In this document: positions 42,368 through 50,454 of the stretch, piece by piece
How the letters are laid out: each line of letters opens with the position of its first letter
Numbering within the stretch: position 1 is the first letter of the stretch
Source of the DNA: Candidatus Omnitrophota bacterium
Lineage (GTDB): Bacteria > Omnitrophota > Gorgyraeia > Duberdicusellales > 4484-171
Reading direction: 5' to 3'
Assembly: GCA_018826075.1 (NCBI GenBank)
Contig: JAHKAJ010000018.1
Coordinates: forward strand, 1-51,742
Length of the DNA: 51,742 bases
Made by a program: the position numbers and the translations under genes
Notes under the pieces: generated by a model
Database searches by the model: none
What the model was told of the DNA's origin: nothing
What the model saw: only the letters and a program-made list of their open reading frames with translations

Positions 42368-42682
42368 ATGAAAGAGAAACTTTTGAGCACCCGCGAGGTG
42401 TCTCAGATTTTAGGGATTTCCGAAAAAGACATAATCGAGCTGGCTAATTCTCGCCACATACCGCATTTTAAAGTGGCCGGGGAATTTTTGCGGTTTCGGC
42501 GGGATGACGTTGTCAAGATCAAGCCGACCATCAGGAAAAAATACAATATTCCCGAAAAGCAGAGCCGGCGTACCGAAAGTTTTAGGGAATTTTTCTATTT
42601 TAATGATTTCTATATTTTAACCGCAGTTATTATCATCGCCCTTCTCTGGGTAATTTTCAAAGACTTGTTTTTTTTCGCCTAG
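42368..42682 (+). CDS. Excisionase-type helix-turn-helix protein with C-terminal membrane anchor
   Basis: The 104-residue protein has an HTH_17-like domain (about 5-52: LLSTREVSQILGISEKDIIELANSRHIPHFKVAGEFLRFRRDDV), a basic linker (KPTIRKKYNIPEKQSRRTESFRE) and a single C-terminal membrane helix (about 85-102). It follows the bactofilin-HTH gene; GTG 42365 is an alternative start overlapping that stop codon. The pair look functionally linked: both have the same fold, one on a polymer scaffold and one on the membrane. Confidence 0.82.
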   Translation: MKEKLLSTREVSQILGISEKDIIELANSRHIPHFKVAGEFLRFRRDDVVKIKPTIRKKYNIPEKQSRRTESFREFFYFNDFYILTAVIIIALLWVIFKDLFFFA

Positions 42683-42816
42683 CCGTCAACCCCCCCCAGA
42701 CTTACAAAATAATCGATGTAAACCGCAATTAGCTCGAGTGAACTATAACGGTTTTGTTTGTTTTGCAACCAGGCTTTGAATCAAGAAGTCTAAATAGAAG
42801 GCTAGTAATAAATAAT

Positions 42817-42844
42817 TTGCTTTAATCATGATAATTGGTAAAAT
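42817..42844 (+). promoter_or_regulatory. Promoter before the tRNA-binding-domain gene
   Basis: TTGCTT (42817-42822), 16 bases, TAAAAT (42839-42844); AAAGGGGG at 42862-42869 then serves as ribosome binding site for the ATG at 42873. The rest of the 190-base gap (42683-42872) shows no gene or clear structure. Confidence 0.5.
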
Positions 42845-42872
42845 CGGGTGATACTTAAACTAAAGGGGGGCT

Positions 42873-43193
42873 ATGATAACTTTTGATGATTTTTCCAAGC
42901 TGGATCTAAGAGTCGGTAAGATCCTGGCTGTTGAACCGCATCCTAATGCCGAGAAACTATATTTAGTAACTGTCGATATCGGTGAAAAAACCCTGTCTTT
43001 GGTAGCCGGGATAAAACCGTTTTATCCGGCCGAAGATCTGATCAGCAAATACGTGGTGGTTTTGATAAATCTGGAGCCAAAAACTATTCGAGGGGTTTTG
43101 TCTCAAGGGATGATCCTGGCTGCTCAAAGCCCGGATGATTTAAGCCTGATCGTTTGCGATAAAAAAGTAGAGCTGGGAAGTAAAGTCAGATAA
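42873..43193 (+). CDS. Stand-alone tRNA-binding domain protein (MetG beta/CsaA-like)
   Basis: The 106-residue OB-fold protein reads ITFDDFSKLDLRVGKILAVEPHPNAEKLYLVTVDIGEKTLSLVAGIKPFYPAEDLISKYVVVLINLEPKTIRGVLSQGMILAA, nearly the whole of the EMAP II/Trbp111 domain. It is normally the C-terminal domain of MetRS, a separate MetRS beta subunit, CsaA, or the insertion in PheT. Since PheT here lacks that insertion, supply in trans is possible but speculative. Confidence 0.92.
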   Translation: MITFDDFSKLDLRVGKILAVEPHPNAEKLYLVTVDIGEKTLSLVAGIKPFYPAEDLISKYVVVLINLEPKTIRGVLSQGMILAAQSPDDLSLIVCDKKVELGSKVR

Positions 43194-43204
43194 GGCTTTT
43201 AAGG

Positions 43205-43615
43205 ATGAACACCCATCATATAAAGGTAAAGACCAGGGGTAATTGCGATGTTATCAATATTACTCCTGAAGTTAAAGCCTTGGCCGATAAAGAAAAGTTA
43301 GAGGAGGCAGTTATCTTTCTTACGGTAATCGGCTCAACTGCCGGCCTTACTACCATGGAATACGAGCCGGGCCTTAAGCAAGATTTAAAGCAGGCCTTTG
43401 AGCAGCTGCTGCCTTATAAAAAGGATTACGCTCATAATTCTACCTGGTCGGATGACAATGGTCACTCGCATCTGCGCAGTTCTTTTATCAAGACCGGTTT
43501 ATTTGTTTCGGTTACCGCCGGTTCACTCGACTTAGGGACTTGGCAACAGGTGGTTTTAATTGATTTTGATACCCGGCCCCGCGAGCGAAAGATAGTAGTT
43601 AAAATATTAACCTAA
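43205..43615 (+). CDS. YjbQ/UPF0047 family protein
   Basis: The 136-residue protein has the family blocks ITPEVKALADKEKLEEAVIFLTVIGSTAGLTTMEYEPGL, HNSTWSDDNGHSHLRSSFIKTGLFVSVTAGSLDLGTWQQVVLIDFDTRPRERKI. Conserved His and Asp residues bind metal; some members have thiamin-phosphate synthase activity. It lies 11 bases after the tRNA-binding gene. Confidence 0.93.
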   Translation: MNTHHIKVKTRGNCDVINITPEVKALADKEKLEEAVIFLTVIGSTAGLTTMEYEPGLKQDLKQAFEQLLPYKKDYAHNSTWSDDNGHSHLRSSFIKTGLFVSVTAGSLDLGTWQQVVLIDFDTRPRERKIVVKILT

Positions 43616-43620
43616 ATTAT

Positions 43621-43647
43621 GTAGGGGCGGGTTTTAAACCCGCCCTA
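43621..43647. repeat. GTAGGGGC-type palindrome
   Basis: TAGGG(G)CGGGTTT and AAACCCG-CCCTA arms around a central T. It starts with the same GTAGGGGC as the palindrome embedded in nnrE (26480-26507). It lies between the YjbQ and exonuclease genes and could also serve as a transcription pause or terminator. Confidence 0.7.
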
Positions 43648-43663
43648 AAATAATCAAATAAAT

Positions 43664-44482
43664 ATGGATTTAAGCCGCAGGCTTGAAGATTACCCCTTAG
43701 TAATTCTGGATTTAGAAACCACTGGTTTAAATGCCGTTTTGGGTGATGCTATCTGTGAGATCGGAGCCTTAAAAGTCAAAGACAGAAAAGTTATCGATAA
43801 GTTTCATAGTCTGGTAAATCCCCAGAGAAGCATGCCCCCAGAAGCTTATCAGGTTCATAAAATATCTGAAGCTGATCTAAAACAGGCTCCCAGCTTTGAA
43901 CAGGTAGCTGCTGAGCTGGTTAATTTTTTAAACGGCTGTGTGCTTTGCGCTTACAATGTCGAATTCGACCTGGGCTTTATTGACCAGAGTTTAAAGAAAA
44001 TCAACCAGAAACCTTTAGCTGTGGCCGCTGTTGATATTTTAATTATGGCCAGAGACGTGCTTACTTTACCCCGCTATAACTTGGAAGCCGTAGCCAGGTC
44101 TTTGGGTATTGATTGCGGGGTAAATTTACACCGGGCTTTAGACGATGCATTAATAGCTTATCAGGTATTTACTAAATTGATTGATAGTTTAAAAAGTAAA
44201 AATATTGAAAGCCTCGAAGATTATATTTCTCTTTACAGCTGCAACAATCAATTTTATCGGGCCAAAGAAGATGTAAAGATCGAGGCACTAAAAACGGCTA
44301 TCGACAAGAATCTAAGATTGGAAATAAAATATTTTTCCAGCCATAAGGATATCAGGAGCGAACAGATAGTGCCGTTACGGATTTTTGAGGAAGGAAGGTT
44401 TTACTATCTTTTGTACCAGGGCCAGGCTGAAGCCGCCCGCCGGCTGCGCCTAAGAAAGCTGCTTGATATCCAGCCTGTTTAG
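43664..44482 (+). CDS. DnaQ-type 3'-5' exonuclease fused to a WYL-like domain
   Basis: The 272-residue protein has a DEDDh exonuclease (about 11-170): Exo I VILDLETTGL, Exo II AYNVEFDLGFID and Exo III NLHRALDDALIAYQVF. The C-terminal stretch (about 205-272: ALKTAIDKNLRLEIKYFSSHKDIRSEQIVPLRIFEEGRFYYLLYQ) resembles the WYL ligand-sensing fold. This suggests a nuclease regulated by a nucleotide or nucleic acid ligand, not a polymerase proofreading subunit. Confidence 0.85.
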   Translation: MDLSRRLEDYPLVILDLETTGLNAVLGDAICEIGALKVKDRKVIDKFHSLVNPQRSMPPEAYQVHKISEADLKQAPSFEQVAAELVNFLNGCVLCAYNVEFDLGFIDQSLKKINQKPLAVAAVDILIMARDVLTLPRYNLEAVARSLGIDCGVNLHRALDDALIAYQVFTKLIDSLKSKNIESLEDYISLYSCNNQFYRAKEDVKIEALKTAIDKNLRLEIKYFSSHKDIRSEQIVPLRIFEEGRFYYLLYQGQAEAARRLRLRKLLDIQPV

Positions 44483-44563
44483 AGAGTATTAATTTACAGC
44501 AGCCGGATATTTTGATAGAATAAATGAAGCTATAAGTGACCTAGGCATTAAAGGAGGTAGAAT

Positions 44564-45046
44564 ATGGAAGAGATTTTAGAGATATTAGAGAATAACGCCA
44601 GGGTTTCTTTGGAAGACCTTGAAAAGTTGACCGGAAAAAGCCAAAAGGAGATCAGTCGGGCGATAAAGGATTATGAAAAAAAGGGAGTCATTGTAAAGTA
44701 TAAAACAGTGGTTAATCGCCAAAAAATCAAAGGCCAGCGGGGTGTCCGGGCTTTGATCGAGGTCAAAGTAGCCCCACAGAAAGATGTCGGGTTTGACTTG
44801 GTAGCTGAGCGGATTTACCGTTTTCCGGAGGTAAAAAGCTGTTACCTTCTTTCGGGAACTTATGACTTGTTGTTAGTAGTTGAAGGTGACGATATTAATA
44901 CCGTAGCCAGTTTTGTTTCCGAAAAACTGGCTCCCTTAAGCCAGGTAAGAGGTACAGCCACTCACTTTATGCTTAAGAAATACAAAGAAGATGGCGTAAT
45001 CTTGACTAAGCTTGAGAAAAGTCAGCGCTTGGCAATAACTTATTAG
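44564..45046 (+). CDS. Lrp/AsnC family transcriptional regulator
   Basis: The 160-residue protein has an N-terminal winged helix (about 1-55, ARVSLEDLEKLTGKSQKEISRAIKDYEKKGVI) and the RAM effector-binding domain (about 70-150, with ATHFMLKKYKEDG). Strong AAAGGAGG before ATG 44564. Directly upstream of an aminotransferase gene it may control, as commonly seen for AsnC-type regulators. Confidence 0.92.
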   Translation: MEEILEILENNARVSLEDLEKLTGKSQKEISRAIKDYEKKGVIVKYKTVVNRQKIKGQRGVRALIEVKVAPQKDVGFDLVAERIYRFPEVKSCYLLSGTYDLLLVVEGDDINTVASFVSEKLAPLSQVRGTATHFMLKKYKEDGVILTKLEKSQRLAITY

Positions 45047-45056
45047 AAAATCGACC

Positions 45057-46208
45057 ATGATATCTAAACGTGTTAAGAAAGTACCCCCTTCGGGGATCCG
45101 TGAATTTTTTGACCTGGTTTTAGGGATGCCGGAGGTAATTTCTTTGGGGGTCGGAGAACCCGACTTTATTACCCCCTGGAGGATCAGAGAGAAGGCTATT
45201 ACTGCTCTTGAAGAAGGCCTGACTTCTTATACTTCCAACAAAGGCCTTTTTGTCTTACGCCGCGATATAGCCGGGCACTACCGTGAAAAATATTCTTTGG
45301 TCTATGATCCCGAGGATGAGATCTTGATAACTGTCGGGGTGAGTGAAGCTTTAGACTTGGCCTTAAGGGCTATCCTTGATCCCGGAGATAAAGTTGTTGT
45401 AGCCAGCCCTCATTATGTGGCTTACCCGGCCCTGGTTGAGATTTCAGGAGGCAAGGTTTTACCTCTGGTTACTACCCCTGAGGAAGGTTTTAAGATCAAT
45501 ATAAGTAAATTGAAGAATTTGCTGAAATTGGAACCCAAAGCGATTATTTTTAACAATCCGGCTAATCCTACCGGAGTCCACTATTCTAATGAGGAGTTGA
45601 AAAAAATCTGGCAGGTCCTTTCCGGCAAAAAGACTTTGATTATCAGCGATGAGGTTTATGATGAATTAGTTTACGATCAGAAACATTCTCCTTTTTCTTC
45701 CTTTTCTCAAGAGGCAAAGAAAAGGACAATTCTTCTCAACGGATTTTCTAAAGGCCATGCTATGACCGGTTTTCGGGTAGGTTTTGTCTGTGCCAATAAG
45801 GAAATCATCGAGGCTATGACTAAGATCCATTCTTTTTCGATAATGTGCGCTCCGATCATCGCTCAAATCGCGGCTTCGGAAGCCCTCTTGGCTCATAAGG
45901 ATATCAACTATATGCAATCAGCCTATCGGCGGCGGAGAGATTATATAAATAAAGAGTTGAACCGGTTGGGCTTGGATAATAAGTTGCCTCAAGGAGCCTT
46001 TTACTGTTTCCCTTCGATTAAAAAGTTTAAGCTAGGCTCTTTAGAATTCGCTAAAAAGCTTTTGTTTCAAGAAAAAGTAGCAGTAGTTCCCGGTGTGGCT
46101 TTCGGTAAAGAGTTTAACTCCCATGTCCGGATCTCTTATGCTAATTCTTTGGAAAATTTAAAGGAAGCCATAGTGCGAATAGAAAAATTTTTGGCTAAAT
46201 TGAAGTGA
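45057..46208 (+). CDS. PLP-dependent aminotransferase, class I/II
   Basis: The 383-residue enzyme has ISLGVGEPDFITPWRIREKA, NNPANPTGVHYS, ISDEVYDELVY, and the PLP lysine in NGFSKGHAMTGFRVGF. It most resembles aspartate/alanine-type transaminases (AspC/PatA group), but the amino acid substrate cannot be decided. It starts 11 bases after the Lrp-type regulator. Confidence 0.92.
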   Translation: MISKRVKKVPPSGIREFFDLVLGMPEVISLGVGEPDFITPWRIREKAITALEEGLTSYTSNKGLFVLRRDIAGHYREKYSLVYDPEDEILITVGVSEALDLALRAILDPGDKVVVASPHYVAYPALVEISGGKVLPLVTTPEEGFKINISKLKNLLKLEPKAIIFNNPANPTGVHYSNEELKKIWQVLSGKKTLIISDEVYDELVYDQKHSPFSSFSQEAKKRTILLNGFSKGHAMTGFRVGFVCANKEIIEAMTKIHSFSIMCAPIIAQIAASEALLAHKDINYMQSAYRRRRDYINKELNRLGLDNKLPQGAFYCFPSIKKFKLGSLEFAKKLLFQEKVAVVPGVAFGKEFNSHVRISYANSLENLKEAIVRIEKFLAKLK

Positions 46209-46211
46209 TCA

Positions 46212-46502
46212 ATGGTTGATTCCCAGACAATCAAGGCCGGCAAGAAAAAAATCAGGGCTTTTTCGCTAAACTTGGGTAAAAATAACCTAATCGTGCTTTT
46301 GGGCCGGCGCGGCTATTGTATGTGCGGCTATTTAAATTTAGGGGTTGCCAGAAAGTTTGCAGACGCGGCCGTCAAAATAACCGGAGTTTCCAGCATTCAA
46401 GATGCTTTGAAAGCTCGAGTCCACTCCTTAACTCCAGCGGCAAAGCGCTTAGGCTTAAAAAAAGGTCAGGCCATAAAAGATGTTCTTAAAATCATCGCCT
46501 AA
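46212..46502 (+). CDS. DUF1805 family protein
   Basis: The 96-residue protein shows the family blocks LIVLLGRRGYCMCGYLNLGVARKFADAAVKITGV and RVHSLTPAAKRLGLKKGQAIKDVL. Function unknown. It follows the aminotransferase by three bases, and its end overlaps the following lipoprotein gene by 23 bases. Confidence 0.78.
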   Translation: MVDSQTIKAGKKKIRAFSLNLGKNNLIVLLGRRGYCMCGYLNLGVARKFADAAVKITGVSSIQDALKARVHSLTPAAKRLGLKKGQAIKDVLKIIA

Positions 46503-48837
46503 ATTAATAATTTATCTGTTAACGGTTTTGCTTTTAGGTTGCAGCCAGCCTAAAGCTGTGCCTGTCGAGCCAGGCTCTTTGGAAAAACTGACTGTTCAAT
46601 ACCAGGATTTAATCCAAGAGCACGAACAGCTTCTTGAAAATAACCCGGCCGACCTAGCTCTCCGTTTGAAACTGGCCCGGTTTTACTATGATTTTAAAGA
46701 TTACCGGAAGGTGAGCCAACTTTTAACCGGCCAGGAATCTCCAGAAGCAAAAATTCTTTTAGCTAAAGCTTTTTCCCGGCTTAAAGATTACGATTATGCC
46801 ATCGCTGTCTTTGAACAGTTAAAGCCTTTTCCCGAGGATCCCGAGAGTCTTTATCTTTACGCCGAAGTTTTAGAAAAAAAGAACCTTTTTCCCAAGGCTT
46901 TGGAAACCTATGCCCAAGTCAAAGGAGCTTTATCAGCACAAGCCAGAGAAAGAATAATCGCTATCCGGGCTGAGGAAGTCGGTGACCAGGTACCCCAAGA
47001 GATAAGCCAGCTTTTACAAGATTCAGAAGATTTTTTAAGTCAATCCCAGGACGATGCCGCAGCTTACCTTTTAGTCGATGAACAAAGCGAAATTTTTCCG
47101 GATAATACTTCTGTTTCTATAGTGCACGTAATCGAGAAAGTTTTAAAAGAGCGCGGTAAAGAATTGGCTGAAGTCGATATCGGCTACGATTCCACCTATC
47201 AACGGGTTGAACTTGAATTTGCCCGGACAATAACCAAAGAGGGCAAAGTCCGTTATACTGCCGGTGAAAATATCCGTGATGTAAGCCGTTATCTAAACTT
47301 TCCGCTTTATAGTAATTCCCGGGCTTTTATTATTTCTATGCCCTCGGTAGACGTGGGGGCATTGATCGAATATAAAGTAAAGATCTATTCGTCAAAATTA
47401 GTCAACGATGAAGATTTTTCTTTCATTTACCGTTTGCGAGAAGAGTACCCGGTGTGTAAAGCCCGCTTTAAACTGGCTATTCCTAAAAAATCAGAGATAT
47501 TTTTTAAATTTTTAAATCGAGAGTATGCCGAAGGAGTTAAGCTCCAGCCTTCGGTTTCAGAAACCGGGGATAAGAAAACTTACACCTGGGAATTCCAGCA
47601 GATAAAACCGATTATCCCCGAATATGCTATGCCGCCGCAAAGTTACCTTAATCCGGCAGTGTTAATATCCAGCTTTTCTTCCTGGGATGAGATCTATGGC
47701 TGGTGGCAGCCTTTATACCAGGATAAACTTGCTTTAAGCCAGGAGATGAAAGAATTTTTAAATCAGCGGATCAAAGGGGTTACTTCTGATATCGAAAAAG
47801 CTAAGAAAATCTATGAATTTGTGGCTAAAAATATCCGTTATGTAGCTATAGAATACGGCCAAGGCGGCCACGAACCTCACCGAGTCGAAGAAGTCTTTAT
47901 CAACCGCTATGGGGACTGTAAAGACCAGGCAATACTTTTAGTCTCACTTTTGCGCCAGGCTGGCTTAAAAGCTTACCCGGTACTTATTTCTACTGACCGG
48001 ATATATCCGATAGATAAGGATTTCCCTTCGATTAATTTTAACCATGCTATTTGTGCTGTTCAGATAAATGAAGATCTGATTTTTATGGACCCTACTGCCG
48101 AGACAACTCCGTTTGGAGAGATACCGCTGGGTGATCAAAACCGGCCGGTAATGGTATTCTTTGACGATCATTGGCAAATCGTTTTGACTGATACTTCTAA
48201 GGATAGCCGGGTCAGTTACCAGATGGAAATTTCAATTGACCAGGAAGAAAACGCAAACATCAGGCGCCAGGTTAGGAGTTTTGGATTTTTCGCTTCCAGT
48301 TACCGCGGGTATTTAAAATATACTCATCCTGAGCTGATTGAAGAGGATATCCGCCAGAAGATGAAAGAGATATCTTCTTTATCCAGCCTGATTGATTATA
48401 ATATAGAAAATGCTGATGATTTTGATCTAAATCCGGTGCTCACCTACAATTTTAGGGTTGAGAAATTTTTTAACCCGGCCGGTAATTTAAGAATCGTTCC
48501 GGCCTTAGACCAGATCCAGCTCGATCGTAAATTGATCAGTAAAGACACGAGGCAATTCCCTATAGATTTTAGCGGATTATATAGTAAAGATGCCAAGATC
48601 AAGATAAACCTGCCTAAGAATTTAAAGGTTAAATATTTGCCTAAACCTTTCAGCTTAGAGAATCCCTGGTTTAAGCTGGAAGTTTCCTATCGCAATCTTA
48701 ATCAGGCAGTTGATTTTTACCAAAACTTAAATGTTAGAAAGCGTTTTGTCGAGGTGAAAGATTACGATAAATTTGTAGGATATCTCGAAGAGGCGATTTA
48801 TCTCCTGCGTGAAGAGGTAATTTTAGAAGCCAGATGA
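46480..48837 (+). CDS. Lipoprotein with TPR, DUF3857 and transglutaminase-like domains
   Basis: The 785-residue protein has a lipoprotein signal with Cys21 (LLLGC), a TPR-like region (about 35-165), a DUF3857 beta-domain (about 210-400) and a transglutaminase-like core with a full Cys-His-Asp set: YGDCKDQAILLVSLLRQAGLKA, NHAICAVQI and FMDPTAE. The C-terminal part is a further beta-rich domain. The pairing DUF3857-transglutaminase is common in Bacteroidetes and related bacteria; substrates are unknown. It is followed by a TPR gene with a four-base overlap. Confidence 0.88.
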   Translation: MFLKSSPKLIIYLLTVLLLGCSQPKAVPVEPGSLEKLTVQYQDLIQEHEQLLENNPADLALRLKLARFYYDFKDYRKVSQLLTGQESPEAKILLAKAFSRLKDYDYAIAVFEQLKPFPEDPESLYLYAEVLEKKNLFPKALETYAQVKGALSAQARERIIAIRAEEVGDQVPQEISQLLQDSEDFLSQSQDDAAAYLLVDEQSEIFPDNTSVSIVHVIEKVLKERGKELAEVDIGYDSTYQRVELEFARTITKEGKVRYTAGENIRDVSRYLNFPLYSNSRAFIISMPSVDVGALIEYKVKIYSSKLVNDEDFSFIYRLREEYPVCKARFKLAIPKKSEIFFKFLNREYAEGVKLQPSVSETGDKKTYTWEFQQIKPIIPEYAMPPQSYLNPAVLISSFSSWDEIYGWWQPLYQDKLALSQEMKEFLNQRIKGVTSDIEKAKKIYEFVAKNIRYVAIEYGQGGHEPHRVEEVFINRYGDCKDQAILLVSLLRQAGLKAYPVLISTDRIYPIDKDFPSINFNHAICAVQINEDLIFMDPTAETTPFGEIPLGDQNRPVMVFFDDHWQIVLTDTSKDSRVSYQMEISIDQEENANIRRQVRSFGFFASSYRGYLKYTHPELIEEDIRQKMKEISSLSSLIDYNIENADDFDLNPVLTYNFRVEKFFNPAGNLRIVPALDQIQLDRKLISKDTRQFPIDFSGLYSKDAKIKINLPKNLKVKYLPKPFSLENPWFKLEVSYRNLNQAVDFYQNLNVRKRFVEVKDYDKFVGYLEEAIYLLREEVILEAR

Positions 48838-49196
48838 AGAGAAAAGATTTTGAAATATTTTTTTACGAAAACATTTTGAAGGAACGTCCGGAATTTGTCG
48901 GGGCCCTGATTTCCCTGGGTGATGCCTATACCCGTAGAGGCCTTTATCAGGAAGGCTTGGCTGTTGACCGAAAATTGGCTGATTTGCGGCCGGACGATCC
49001 GATTATCCACTACAATCTAGCTTGCAGTCTTTCTTTAGTCGGCAATCCCCAAGAGGCCTTGAGAGAGTTAAAAAAAGCTATTTTGTTGGGCTATGATGAT
49101 TTCTCTTATATTATGGAAGATGCTGATTTAAAAAATGTAAGAGACCTTCCTGAATTCAAGACCTTGCATTTAAAACTAAAAAAAATAGAAGATTGA
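48834..49196 (+). CDS. Small TPR-repeat protein
   Basis: The 120-residue protein has two or three TPR helices, for example PEFVGALISLGDAYTRRGLYQEGLAVDRKLADLRPDDPIIHYNLACSLSLVGNPQEALRELKKAILLGY. No signal peptide. It is probably co-translated with the transglutaminase-like lipoprotein, which also has a TPR region, so a partner role is likely but unproven. Confidence 0.8.
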   Translation: MKRKDFEIFFYENILKERPEFVGALISLGDAYTRRGLYQEGLAVDRKLADLRPDDPIIHYNLACSLSLVGNPQEALRELKKAILLGYDDFSYIMEDADLKNVRDLPEFKTLHLKLKKIED

Positions 49197-49275
49197 ACGT
49201 ATTAAGTTTTCCGGAAAACATTTTAACTTTTTCCAAGCGACCACCACCGCTTATTTTGTGCTCACTTACTACGGT

Positions 49276-49302
49276 TATAATCCTCTCCGGGTAAATGCCC
49301 GG
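49276..49302 (+). promoter_or_regulatory. Possible promoter -10 and hairpin in the era leader
   Basis: TATAAT at 49276-49281 without a good -35, then CCGGG-TAAATG-CCCGG (49287-49302) and a short T run (TATTTTT). The hairpin could be a weak terminator for the run upstream or an attenuator before era. Confidence 0.3.
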
Positions 49303-49323
49303 CAATATTTTTAGATAAACCGG

Positions 49324-50253
49324 ATGCTAAATATGCCGACAGCCAATAAAGATAATTCTTTTCGTTCAGGGTTTGTAGTCATTTTAGGCCGTCCCAATGT
49401 AGGTAAATCCACCTTGCTTAATACCCTGGTTGAAAGCAAGGTCAGTATTGTTTCAGCTATTCCTCAAACCACGCGTCACCAGATAAGAGGGGTATTGAAC
49501 TTAAAAAATGCCCAGGCAGTTTTCGTGGATACGCCGGGAATCCATTCTTTTAAGGATAGCTTGAGTTCCCAACTTAACTTAGTAGCCAAAAAATCAATCG
49601 AAGGCTGCGATTTGATCATCTATTTGGTTGATGTTTCTCGCCGGCCGGGGCTGGAAGAAAAAGAGGTAGTAAAAATCATTACCGCCCAAAAAATAAAAGC
49701 TTTGATGGTTTTAAATAAAATTGACCGGGGAGTAAAATTTCTTAACGATTATATCTCTTTATGGCAGGAAGGAAAAAACACATCCCCGGAAAATCTAATC
49801 TACTATATACCACTTTCTGCTAAGACTGGAAAGAACCTGGATAAGCTTAAAACTGCTATTATTGAGAATCTGCCGGCAGGCCCTAAATATTATGATACCA
49901 AAACCCTTACTGATTTTCCCGATAAGTTCAGAGTTGCTGATATAATCCGCGAAAAATTATTTCGTAAATTAGATAAAGAACTGCCACATTCCTTAGCTGT
50001 GGAAGTGGCTGAAATCAAAGATAAGAAAAAGGTTGTTTACATTAAGGCAAATATCTATGTTAAACGAAACTCTCAGAAGAGAATAGTGGTCGGTAAAAAC
50101 GGCGAGAGCCTTAAAACTGTCGGCGTTCAGGCCCGCTCGGAATTGGAAAAGATGTACGATAAGAAGGTTTTCTTAGATATCTGGGTTACGGTTTTAAAAG
50201 ACTGGCCAGAGCGCCCGCGAATAATCGAACAGTTGGGTTACAGCGCCGAGTAA
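49324..50253 (+). CDS. era: GTPase Era
   Basis: The 309-residue protein helps 30S ribosome maturation. G1 GRPNVGKST, G3 DTPG (VFVDTPGIHSF), G4 NKID and G5 SAKTG are present, followed by a KH domain with RIVVGKNGESLKTVGVQARSELEKMYDKKVFLDIWV. Either ATG 49324 or 49333 could be the start. An attC-like site lies ten bases beyond its stop codon. Confidence 0.95.
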   Translation: MLNMPTANKDNSFRSGFVVILGRPNVGKSTLLNTLVESKVSIVSAIPQTTRHQIRGVLNLKNAQAVFVDTPGIHSFKDSLSSQLNLVAKKSIEGCDLIIYLVDVSRRPGLEEKEVVKIITAQKIKALMVLNKIDRGVKFLNDYISLWQEGKNTSPENLIYYIPLSAKTGKNLDKLKTAIIENLPAGPKYYDTKTLTDFPDKFRVADIIREKLFRKLDKELPHSLAVEVAEIKDKKKVVYIKANIYVKRNSQKRIVVGKNGESLKTVGVQARSELEKMYDKKVFLDIWVTVLKDWPERPRIIEQLGYSAE

Positions 50254-50263
50254 AGAGTCTTAC

Positions 50264-50318
50264 ATCTAACACAAAAATCAGCCGCCTCTGCGAAGCCCGC
50301 CAGATTGCTTTGTTAGAT
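50264..50318 (+). other. attC-like integron recombination site
   Basis: This 55-base site runs from ATCTAAC (50264-50270, fits RYYYAAC) to GTTAGAT (50312-50318, fits GTTRRRY); the two ends are exact complements. Inner AATC and GATT also pair, with mismatches between them, and a GC-rich loop lies in the middle, as in folded attC sites. Its sequence aligns with the two half-sites flanking IS copy B. The remaining 136 bases to the next gene show no other clear feature. No integrase gene is in the window. Confidence 0.55.
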
Positions 50319-50454
50319 GATTTTATCAGAAAGTGTTACCTATCTACTTGGGTGATTCACTACTCTCTTATAACCACTCCTTCCTACTTAAATAATCTCA
50401 AGCCGGCTTTAACAAAAGTAAAATAGTAAAATAAGAATTGTTCCTTATTGCTTA

